Below are positions 53,297-64,000 of a DNA stretch of 64,000 nt, in pieces. Each line of letters opens with the position of its first letter. Position 1 is the first letter of the stretch. A program made the translations under genes and the position numbers. The notes under the pieces are model-generated. The model was given only the letters and a program-made list of their open reading frames with translations. It was not told the origin of the DNA and searched no databases. The stretch is from Burhinus oedicnemus. Taxonomy: Eukaryota > Chordata > Aves > Charadriiformes > Burhinidae. The DNA is taken from positions 1,513,378 to 1,577,377 of the forward strand of contig VFFE01007626.1 in the NCBI GenBank assembly GCA_008921705.1. Direction: 5' to 3'.

Positions 53297-56200
53297 AGAA
53301 TCATAGAATAGTTTGGGTTAGAAGCGACGTTTGAAGGTCATCCAGTTCAACCTCTCCTGCAACAAGCAGGGACATCTTCAACTAGATCAGATTGCTCAGA
53401 GCCCTGTCCAACCTGACCTTGAATGTTTCCAGGGATGGCACATCTAACCACCTCTCTGGGCAACATGTTCCAGTGTTTCACCACCCTCACTGTAAAAAAT
53501 GTCTTCCTTCTATCTAGTCTAAATCTGCCCTCTTTTAGTTTAAAGCCATTACCCCTTGCCCTATTGTAACAGGCCATGCTAAAAAGTTTGTTCCCATCTT
53601 TCCTGTAGGCCCCCTTTCAGATACTGAAAGGCCACGATAAGGTCTCCCCAGAGCCTTCTCTTCTCCAGGCTGAACAACCCCAACTCTCTCAGCCTGTCGT
53701 CATAGGAGAGGTGCTCTAACCCTCTGATCATTTTTGTGGCCCTCCTTTGGACTCGCTTCAACAGGTCCATGTCTTTCCTGTGCTGAGGACTCCGGAGCTG
53801 GACGCAGTACTCCAGGTGTGGTCTCTCAAGAGCAGAGCAGAGGGGGCAGAATCACCTCCCTCGGCCTGCTAGCCACCCTTCTTTTGATGCGGCCGAGGAT
53901 ATGGATAGCTTTCTGGGCTGTGAGCAGATGTTGCCAACTCATGTTGAGCTTCTCATCCACTGACACCCCCAAGTCCTTCTCCTCAGGGTGGCTCTCAATG
54001 AATTCTCCACCCAGCTTGTATTGATACCAGGGTTTGCCCCAGCCCAGGTGCAGGATACTGCACTTGGCTTTGTTGAACGTCATGAGGTTCACACAGGCCC
54101 ACCTCTCAAGCCTGTCCAGGTCCCTCTGGATGGCATCCCTCCAGCGTGTCGACTGCTCCACACAGCTTAGTGTCATCTGCAAACTTGCTGAGGGTGCACT
54201 CAATCCCACTGTCTATGTCATTGATGAAGATATTGAACAGTACTGGTCCCAATACGGACCCCTGAAGGACACCACTTGTCACCGATCTCCATGTGGACGT
54301 TGAGCAGTTGACCACTACCCTCTGGATGTGACCATCCAACCAAATCCTCATCCACTGAACAGTTCCCGCATCAAATCCATACCTTTCCAATTTAGAGAGA
54401 AGTGTGTTGTGGGGGACCATGTCAAAGGCCTTACAGAAGTCCACATAGATGACATCGGTAGCTCTTCCCTTGTCCACTGCTGTAGTCACTCCATCATAGA
54501 AGGCCACTGGGTTGACCAGGCAGGACTTGCCCTTGATGTAGCCATGCCGCCTGTCTCAAATCACCTCCCTGTCCTCCATGTGCGTTAGCATACCTTCAAG
54601 GAGGATCTGTTCCATGATCTTCCCAGGCACAGAGGTGAGGCTGACAACTTGGTAGCTCCCAGGGGCTTCCTTCCTACCCCTTTTAAAAATGGGTGCAATG
54701 TTTCCCTTTTTCCAGTCACCGAGGGCTTCACCTGACTGCCATGACTTCTCAAGTATCATGGAGAGTGACTTGGCAACTACATCAGCCAGTTCCCTCAGGA
54801 CTCTGGGATGCATCTCATCAGGTCACAAAGACTTCTGTATATTCAGGCTTCTCAAGTGATCGTGAACCTGATCTTCTCTTACAGTGGGACAGACTTTGCT
54901 CCCCCAGTCCCTGCCTTGCAGTCCATCCACTTGAGAGGTGTGTGGAGAGAGGCTGCCAGTGAAGACTGAGGCAAAAAAGTTGTTTGGTACCTCAACCTTC
55001 TCCTCATTCTTTGTTACCAGTTTGCCGGTCTTGCTCATCGGGAGGGTACGCTTTCTTTGACCTTCTTTTTCTGGCTGACATACCTGTAAAAGCCCTTCTC
55101 GTTACTCTTTGCCTCCCTTGCCAAGTTCAGTTCCAGCCACGCCTTGGCCTTCCTGACCCCATCCCTACACAACTGGACAGCGTCCCTATACTCTTCCCAG
55201 GATACCTGTCCCTGCTTCCACTGCCTGTGCATTTCCTTCTCGCCCTTTAGTTTGGCAAGCAGGTCTCAACTGGTTTGACATGCTGGTCTCTTGCCTTCCT
55301 TTCCTGATTTCTTACACCTGGGGATCAAGAGCTGTTGCGTTCTAAGGAAAGCGTCCTTAAAGATCTGCCAGCTCTGTTCTGCTCCCATGTCCCTGAGGGC
55401 AGCTTCCCAGGGAGTCCTATTGACTAACTCCTTGAAGAGCTGGAAGTTTGCTTTCCTAAAATTCAGGGTCCTGACTTTACTCTTCCTCTCACCCGTATCC
55501 CTCAGGACTGTGAACTCTGCCAGTGCATGATCACTGCAGCCCAGGCTGCCTCCAATCTTGACATCACTGATTAGCTCACTTGCGTTGGTGACCAGCAGGC
55601 CCAGTATTGCATTCCCTGTGGTAGGGCTGTCTGTTACCTGGCTTAAGAAGTTATCCTCAGTGCACTCCAGGAGTCTCCTGGATTGCCTACAGCTCACCAT
55701 GCTATTTTTCTAGCAGACGTCGGGGTGGTTGAAGACCCCCCCAGGAGGACACGAGTCTGCGAGCACGATGCCTCCTGTAGCTGGAGTAAGAAGGCTTCAT
55801 CAATAGGCTCCCCTTGATTAGGTGGCCTGTAGTAGACACCAGCTACAAGGTTGCCTTTGTTGCCTTGGTCTCTTATTCTTACCCATGGGCTTTCAACCTG
55901 CTTGTGGCTATTCTTCAGTGACAGCTCTTGATGCTCTGTCCCTTTCTTGATGTAGAGGGCAACACCTCTGCCCCTCTTTTCTCACCTGTCCCTCCTGAAC
56001 AGCCTGTAGCCATCGATAGCCGCACACCAGTCATGGGATTTGTCCCACGAGGTTTCAGTAATGGCAATCAGGTCGTAGCTTTCTAGCAACATGGTGGCTT
56101 CCCGCTCCTACTGTTTGTTGCCCATGCTGCATGCATTGGTGCGAAGGCACTTCAGCTGGGCTGTCAGCCATGTCACCTTCTTAGATGAACATCCCTTAAT

Positions 56201-56300
56201 TCCTTTGGGGTATTTCACTGATGTATCCCTCTTGGCTCCTATTACCTCAGGAGTAATTCTTATTCAGCTTTGTGGTTTGTCCCTACCTACCTAACCTGTG
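53297..56300 (-). mobile_element. CR1 LINE, about 3 kb, 5'-truncated and decayed
   Basis: On the plus strand it opens with AGAATCATAGAATAGTTTGGGTTAGAAG, the reverse complement of a CR1 3' end. The element therefore runs right to left. It covers nearly all of ORF2 (endonuclease, reverse transcriptase, C-terminal region). ORF1 and the 5' UTR are missing, as is usual for CR1 insertions. The 3' UTR is short and the end has about one and a half copies of the terminal ATTCTATGAT-type repeat. The sequence looks like the avian CR1-J/CR1-E type group and far younger than the 2.4 kb fragment. The right boundary, near 56.3 kb, is approximate. Confidence 0.9.
53347..56200 (-). pseudogene. Broken CR1 ORF2 (endonuclease-reverse transcriptase)
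   Basis: The reading starts in the endonuclease with a CLRTNACSMGNKQ-like motif, then ITETSWDKSHDW-type sequence. It passes through LNFRKANFQLFKELVNRTPW (55700-55266). The reverse transcriptase follows, with [15 protein letters not shown] (54813-54556) and [20 protein letters not shown] (54507-54106). The catalytic FADD box lies at 54183-54172. The tail reads [20 protein letters not shown] (53770-53579). The frame is interrupted by stops at 56110-56108, 55984-55982, 55712-55710 and ~55268. Shifts between frames follow further on, so no working protein is expected. The open pieces are still long, so decay is moderate. Confidence 0.88.
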
Positions 56301-59300
56301 GCCTCCTGCAGCTATAGATGTGCTGTAGTTTGAAGTATAGGAACTTAACACAACTTTTTGAGACTGCTTAGTGTTTTTGTGTGACTTACATGCACACTGG
56401 GAGTCTTGGCTGCCAGCTGTCAATAGCGGTTTGTAACCAAAACACAGACCAGAGAGGTCGGAGTCCTAAAATGAGGAATGTCATGGCCTGATGTGAGTCC
56501 TCGCACAGACGGGAAAGCTATCTGCACAAGGCAAACTCAGTGACTACCTCAGGCTGCACTGTGGTTGGGTTTAGACACACATTATGGAGAGGATGTGGTA
56601 TGTTATAGTGATAGGTTTCCTTTTTCTGGCTCCAGTGGGAGCAGGCTGAACACTCTGATAAGGATGCTGAGCTGACTTGTAGCCCTCTCAGGCAATGGAT
56701 TCTGACTCTCACCTTCGCTCAGACCCTTTGGAAAAGTTCGGCCTGTTAGAACAGGAGATTTTGTTTAAGCTACTGGAAGTAAGGACTTTGCCTGTTGTCA
56801 CTATGTTTTGCCCACAATGAATAGCAGTCCTGCACAGAGCATTTTTGTCTTGCCTTCTCTGAAACAAGATTACCTTTGTTTTACCCTAGAGTGAAGAACC
56901 TGGCCCTTTTAAATACCGGATAGTAACACGGACTGTTTCCCTTACCAGTACTTTCAGTATCTTTAGCACTGTGTGCCATTTTCCAAATGCCATGCACATG
57001 GATTTATTAATGTACCAAAGATGATAAATTTACTTGGAGAACTATTTTCAGCGCAGATCACAGTGCTGCTTTTATTTGCCGATGGGCCTCTGTATTTCTT
57101 TGCCAGCATTCCTGCATGTTTCTGGTTCTTATTTATTTATTTTTCTAATGCTGGTTTCCTCTCATTAATCACTCGAAACCTATACAAAAGTGATTTTCTC
57201 ATATTACATGCCCTCTTACAGGGCATGGACCTTATGTTGCTACCTGAATATATTATAATAACTTAGTTAGGCTACATATTAAATAGCAAAATACTTGATT
57301 AGATCACTTACTATTTCTGGCTATGGCAAACTAGTATGTGCAAGCTTAACCCTAGAGACTGATTCTGGCTAATCATATAGTGCATAAATCATGAGTGGTC
57401 TCAATGTAAGCAGCTTTGTAATACCTCAGTTTCTCAGCCCTGATAGGACTCTTCCCTAGAGGACAATTCAACACTTGGTTATTAAGTATGTAAGGTAGAT
57501 ACATTTGTCTCCTTCTTACAGAACATAAAATGAGCTGACTAGCTCTGTTTTTTCGGAACCTGGTCTGGGACTAAAATAAGATTGGGCTTTTCTAGCATTA
57601 GGTGACTGAAATACATAAAGCAATCCCAGCAGGAGAAATATGTGACAGTTATAAATAAGTGTCATCTATATGTGTGTGGGGGGAAGAGGACTGAAATGGG
57701 TGATTTAAGAGCAAGTTCCTCCCACACTGCATCACCTAGTGAGAACAGGCATGAGCCTTGCTGCACTGCAGTGGTTTTTACATCTCTTCTGTTTTGGAGG
57801 ACCCAAAAAGTGGTCAGGAGAGAAGTGAGCGCCTAAAAAGAGGGGAATTATAGGGAAAGAATCTAAGGTGTACTTATACCACTTGGTAAATCTGTGTCAG
57901 TCTGTAAGGTTTGGGACAACAGTGTGTTGGGAGGATGGTCACTAGAATTTCAGGAACCAGCCGTTGTTGAAGAGGAAAGTGATTTCTTATGCCAAATTGC
58001 ATTTTCTGGTTATTACTCATTCATCCCTGTTTGAGGTTCATGAAAGCAATTTTGGGGAGTAAAACTACATTACTTTTAAAATGCATCTTCTTATACTGGA
58101 AGAAAAGGTATTTTGGAAGGGGGAAGGAGGAATATTGAGGGAAGGATCAAGCTCATTCCCTGCACAAAGCCTTCAGCACTGCTTTGAGTTGTACCTGCTG
58201 AGCTCCGTGCACAGCTATTGAGTATGCTCAGTACAGCTTTCAGAAGCAGAGAATAAACACTTCCAGCAAATTTGCTCAGGAGGAGCCTGTCTGCCAAGTG
58301 GAGCCACCTCCCTCCTTGGTTGTGTTTATGAAAATGTTGTTTAAATGGGGAAAACAAGAGAAGAGCAAACAGATTCCTCGACCCACCCAGCACTCCTCTC
58401 TGCAGCACAGCCACTCCTGCTGTGTGGGATCCATCACATGACGGGCAGATGCTTCTGGGAGCTGTTATTTTAAAATATTGGCAGCACATCATTGGGTGGG
58501 ACTGCTCTATCTTGTATCTTCTTACATTCTCCTACTAGCTACTTTTCCTGTTTTATACATCATCTTACTCTGGCTATATCAGCTATAACAACATAGTTCT
58601 TGTTTGTCCTCTGTGTGACTTTTTTCATATGCTTTGAATGAGGTTGGTCTGTGGATGATATGCCAAAAACCAGTCACCAAGTCTGACACCTGTGAGTCTC
58701 TGGAACCCCAGTGAGGAAACAGTCATCTCCAAATGGCATGGATGGCTTTTGACATGGTATTAATGCACCTGTATGGGCCAGAGTCAGTCTGTGCCCAGGT
58801 GAATAAAGAAGCAGTGTTATTCCAAACGCAGATCATCTGTGCAAGGCGTGGTAAATGTCATTGTGTGTCTTTGCTCCCTGGTACAGTAGTGTAGCCAGAA
58901 CTTCAGTCTGACTGCAGGTTCCTGCTGCGCATTTTACAGCAGCTTGCACTTAACTCTGAGCCTGGCTCCAGGAGGTCCTGCCTTACAATATCCTGTTCCA
59001 TTTACTGGACAGCAACCTCCTTCCCTTTTATTGTTTGGGACAGTGGTTGTGCGTAGGGAAAGGGAATTACAGAGAAGTGATAAAACATATGTAAGCCCTT
59101 GCATTGTGTTTTTTCACTGTCTTGCTGTTTTGAATAGTAGCTAATGATATTTGCAAAGCTTCTTGCTGTTACACAGTGTTGTTCCATTCCAGTGAGGGAG
59201 ACCCTTTGCTTCTTGCTGGGTGTTCAAAAACAATGGACCAGTCACAAAAGGATTTTGCTTTAGCAGTTGTTTCTGTTGGCTAGCCTGCTCATGATAACAT

Positions 59301-62300
59301 CTCCTCCTGCTGTGTACAAAGAGTGCTTGAGCTAAGGGCTTTAATATCTTGTATGGTCAAGGTTTTGTTTTAAAGGGTGTAGTAGTTTATTTTTGGAAGG
59401 AACTGAGGAGCGGCCACATAGCATTGAACTCTCCTATCCTGTTTATCACTTCCAAGCCCAGCCCTTCTCCCAAAATGGGTTTTCAAGATGCAGCACTGTG
59501 CTTAGCTACAAGATAAGATTTGGCAGTCAGTTTTCTGCTTTTGGCAAAGTATTAGTTGGTACAGGAGTTTGAAAATAGAAATTGCTTGGGGATAAACTAC
59601 TTTGGCTAATTCACGCCTAGAATAATATCAGACACAAGTGGAGTCCCTTTACAAGTGTATTTGTTCTTTTTTCCCCATGTGTTGTCTTAAATCTGCTGGA
59701 GTGTGACTGCCATAGCCACCATGGAAAGGCTGCTTAAGTCAAAGAAGGGCTAATCCACACCTTAGCTGAAAACACTTTTTAAAAGTCAAATTCTTGAATT
59801 TTCTTGTCTTATGTATGTTGTCCTGTCTACTGTTTTGCTTGTGCTCTTGGCAGAATTCTGCACAGGGCTTTCTGCATTGCAGGCAATGTAAAAGAAGAAA
59901 GTAGAGAGAAAATTACTGTTTAACAGAGCTGTCTAAGCTAGACGGATGGATACCAGCAACCCTAATTTGCAAAGTCTTGGAGTTCCGAATAATCTAATTT
60001 AGCTATCTGAGAAGTATAATTTTGCTAGGCTTCCAGTCATGTGCTCCAAGAGCATGACTAGAATGCTGCACTAGGAACTCTGCTGTGCCCAAATGTGTCA
60101 TTTATATAGTTTCTTGAATGAATGCTGATAAGCAAAGCTGCAACAGCCCAGGTGCTTAGATCTGTTAACTTTAATGAGACTTAAGCCCCTTCTTCTCAAG
60201 TGCCCTTCTTGAACTGATGTCTGACTACTCCAGTATATCCAAAGCAGTTGGATCCAAGTCAAGAGAACTAAGAAAACTCAAATTGAGCAAAGCTCCAGAA
60301 CCTGCCTTGGTTAAGGGCGGGTGTCAAATATTCATATTGGAATGATGGGCAGCAGATAAGGAGTACAGAAGACTGTAGTGTGTTCCCTATTGCTGTAAAT
60401 GCATCTTTAAAAACATTACCAAAATCCCTTGCCTATCACTTTGGCTAATTAATAGAAATAGGGCAAGCCTTTTTGTTTTGAGTGTCATCCAGCCTAAGGT
60501 AACAAGGTTCCTATCTACAATGCTTATCTACAGGGTTTGAAATGATTCTTCCAATTTTAGAAAAAATTCATGAGTGTTTTAATCATGTTCTGCTTCCCTT
60601 CTGTAGAAGATCTTGGCATATGCATTTGAAATGGTAGTCAAGCGTAGAGCTGTGCTAGCCACTGTAACAGTGAACAGATGTTATCTAGTGAGGTTCTGAA
60701 TTAATTGGAAACACCAGCTCCCTGAAAGACTTGCATCCTACAAGGCTGTTTTCTCAAATGTAATTCAGTGCTAAATGCAGATGGAAATAGGGCTGGGGAC
60801 AAGGTTAGAGGTGCAGAGAACACAGTAGTTTCCCAGTTTTGTGGCAAACTGTGCTAAATTTGTCCCAGCAAGATTTGTCAGCTCGTACCTTGCTCTAAAA
60901 GTTATATGAATCGTTGCTGACACGTTATTCCAGAAGTTGGGAACAGAGGAATTGTTGCTGTCCAGGTCTTGCTAACTTTCCCAGCTGCATTTCCTATAGC
61001 AGGAGCTGGGGAAGGAACTGCTGCAATTGTCTTACACTACAAAAGGATTCCCTCTCACAGGAGAAATCCCCTGCTGAGTGGATTCACTAGGTTTTAAGCC
61101 TGCTTAGTGCAGAGTGTCAGACGTAGGGCAGCTGTAACAGCTACAGAATTGGGTCTTTCAAAGTTAACACTAGGTATAGAACAGCTGATTTCTGAGAATT
61201 GGTGTTAGGATACCTTCTCTGATGTTCCCCTCTCATGGATTTCAGTGCAGAGTTTTTGTGCATCCTGTTAGGCACTATGTATTTAGTTTGCAGTTCTCTC
61301 TAGTTAACACAGTTAATCTATAACCATGAGGTTTCTGGGCCTTGGCAGTAATACCATCTCTGACAGTAATGCTCTACTGTCCCCCAGAAAGGATTTATCC
61401 TCCTGATTACTGAGTACCATATGAAAATATAGCCTCTTCATGAAACTGTTCATCTAACTGAAAACAGTCTCTTTCAATAACTTAATGTATTGCCTTTGCC
61501 TTCTGTAGATCCTGTGTGATCATCTTATTCCTAACAGTGACATAAGTAGCTATCCATGTGCACTACACAGGTATTTCACCCTAGTCTCTCCTTCCATCAA
61601 TCCCAGTGATCTCTTCTTTATCAAAAATAAATAATATTGACTGGGTCTGTTTCACAAAAAATTAGAGAGACTAGTGGCAGAAACTAAATGCAGAAGCAGT
61701 TGCTGTTTCTTCAAGAGGTCAATTTGGCTTGTTAAAAGTGAGAAGCCTCTAGCAGTACCCCTATATCCTTGCTCTTTGGGTACAGACCTTTGGGCTTAGA
61801 AATGTTTAGCACAGGCTTGATGGTGGGTTAACAACAACTGTAATGAAAATAGAATATTTATGCATATTGGAAAATATTTTAACAAGTCTGCAGATTCTAG
61901 AAGACTGGTCAGAGCAACTGAAATGGGTTGTGGAAAGTGTTGCAATTTTATTGTGTGTTTTGAACAACTAACATTTTAATGAGTGTTTGAATACACATCA
62001 GGTGGATAAAAATTATCACCAAATTTCCATTCCTTTTAATAAAATAAAATACTGTGGCATCTTTCCCAGCCAATACTGCAGTAGTTCCTATTCCTGCTGG
62101 AGGTTGTCTTGTTCCTTGAACAGTATTTGCTTAAGCATAGACAATTCCTTCATATTTCCTGGTAGTTTGCTTGGAAGGCAGTAGTAAAACCTCAGTGCAA
62201 GCCACATAATTATTGTGGTAGTAAACTGCAATATGATGCCCACACATTTTCTGGTATTTAATTCCTGTAAGCTTTCATTATGAAACACTTTGTAATGCAG

Positions 62301-64000
62301 ATCAACACATGCTACATCAGAGGTTTCCAAACAGACTTTTGCTGTGACAGCACATGTGGCTAAAGAAAGTGCACAGTGGATGGAGTCCTGACGACAGCAC
62401 TAGTAGTGACTTGAATCTGTGCTGGCCTTGCACAATGTTTCTGGTGGCTTCATATGAGAGAGGCTGTGCCAGGCCTGGTCCAACTTGAAGGTGTTTAGGA
62501 CAGTAATTTTCATCCCATTTTTTTGTCCTGTGAACTATGGAAGAGAAATGAGCATGGGGCAAAGCAACCTGCCTAAAACCAGACTGCAAGCTGGTGACAA
62601 CAGGGAAATACAATACATGATGGTGGGAGGACTGCAGTGATTCACCTCTCCTGCTAGCTCATCTGCAAGATCCTTCATGACTAGGAGGGAGCAGATGGGA
62701 TTGCTACAAAAACACTGACTGCCCCATTTTCCAAGCCAGACAGCTGAAACAGAGTGAGTAAAGTTTGGCTAACGCTGCTGCAGAAGCACATAGGAACAGT
62801 ATAGGCAAGCTCCCAGCACACTCATTTGAAAGAAAGGCAGGTATTCTTGCTGAAGATTTTATTTTGGGCTGTATCGATGCTAGCAAAATAGAAAGCCACA
62901 TTTCTCTTTTAAAATACCTCAGCCAGGACTCCAGATGTTCTTATCACCATGGTATCTAACATTATGTTGATATCAGTGTTGCTAAAAGCAACACAGGAAA
63001 GATTGCCTGTGGTTTGAACTCTTAGTATTGTTGAGCAGACCCAGGGTCATCTTTGCTGGGGAAAGCCATTCTCTGCAGCCTCCTGGGACATACTGCAATA
63101 GGAAGAGATTTGGTGTCTGGAATTCCGATAAAAGAGACTTGGCTGACACCTCTTTGTCAATGCAAGCAGTGTCATGCTGCAGTGATTTACTGCTTTGAAA
63201 GCCTCAGATGATTTTAAGCTGAGATTGGATATGCTCATCGGCAAAATTATATAAATTGTGGTGGCAAACTTCATGCCATCTATGCTATGACTTGCATTAA
63301 TGCTGAAGTTGCTTATGTGTGGACAGATTCCTAGATGATTGATAGCAGAGCTTTCAATGGGATAGAGGTGATTTACACTCCCTAAGGATTTGGTTCTTTT
63401 TGTCTGGAAGACACTGAGCTATGACGTTTCTGTCAGAGAGGAGGTCTGTGTCTGTGGCAGCTGTGTTGGCTGGAGCACTAGAAGCTAAGCAGTCACCTAA
63501 CAGGCTCTTGAGTAGCTGCAAGAAGCATTCACTAAGAGGAGGACCCTGAATTTGCCAGACCAGTACTGTCCACTTAGATGCACTCTGACCTTCACTGTGC
63601 GGCCTCCCCTCCAGAACTGATGCTGCAGCATCAGCACCACAGCAGTGATGCACTGACCTGGGAGACAAGTTTCTTTCCTCTGCTGCTTCCAAAACAGATT
63701 GCTAAAGTTTATTCAAGTACTACTGTTCTCATTCAGGTTGTGAAATTCACAGAAATTTGTAACAAATGTAAGTTTGCAAAGGACCTATTTTCCTCCATAA
63801 CCAGCAGTTGGAGAACAAGTTTTCTTGTTAGGTGCTGTACTAAGTGTGGATCAGCACAAAGCAAACAGATCAGTGCTTGATCTGCTCTTTATTGCAATTA
63901 CTTTTAATGGAGGTTTGTGCTTATTGTGAGAAGCCATGTGAAAGATATGACGGCTAAAAACAATTACTCTTTCATCGATACAGTCCAGTCTTTAGGTGGT
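56301..64000. other. Non-coding sequence right of the CR1 LINE
   Basis: I recognise no exon, RNA gene or transposon. The longest open frames (58492-58091 and 63692-63354, both minus) resemble no family known to me and lack supporting splice context. Confidence 0.55.

Noticed and set aside
58091..58492. 133-codon minus-strand open frame
   Set aside because: No domain recognised and it is isolated. A chance open frame is the simplest reading.
63354..63692. 112-codon minus-strand open frame near the right edge
   Set aside because: The composition looks somewhat protein-like, but no family or exon borders are recognised.

Overview
This is a stretch of vertebrate nuclear DNA, very probably from a bird. 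It has spliced genes with GT-AG introns, CpG-island promoters and long non-coding tracts. A ~3 kb CR1 LINE has the 3' end and reverse transcriptase sequence typical of avian CR1-J/CR1-E type families. Nothing prokaryotic or viral is visible, and there is no CRISPR array or operon. Two protein-coding genes are supported, both on the minus strand.

1-8.7 kb: the 5' half of ANXA7 (annexin A7). A non-coding first exon lies in a CpG island at about 7.4-8.7 kb. Five coding exons encode the Gly/Tyr/Pro-rich N-terminal arm and the start of the first annexin repeat. The four-repeat annexin core lies off the left edge. An old CR1 fragment sits in the second intron. Two plausible plus-strand exons just beyond the island suggest a divergent non-coding transcript.

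8.9-15.8 kb: intergenic sequence with two short perfect hairpins. 15.8-21.2 kb: the whole EIF3F gene (translation initiation factor 3 subunit F). All eight coding exons join in frame to a 332-residue protein, followed by a poly(A) signal. The CpG-island promoter carries six CCAAT-box cores, a pyrimidine tract resembling a TOP start and a YY1-type motif over the start codon.

21.2-64 kb: I recognise no exon here. The stretch holds an orphan CpG island (26.4-26.7 kb) with a CTCF-type motif beside AT-rich DNA with homeodomain-type palindromes. It also holds two possible MIR relics, a 14-bp-arm palindrome (48.07 kb), a G-quadruplex motif (49.88 kb) and the decayed CR1 LINE (53.3-56.3 kb).

The two genes do not act in one pathway: ANXA7 binds membranes in a calcium-dependent way, and EIF3F is part of the eIF3 complex on the 40S ribosome. 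I found no convincing new biological system. The most useful leads are the EIF3F promoter architecture, the orphan island, the 48 kb palindrome, the candidate divergent RNA at ANXA7, and the ANXA7-EIF3F adjacency, since the human orthologues are on different chromosomes.
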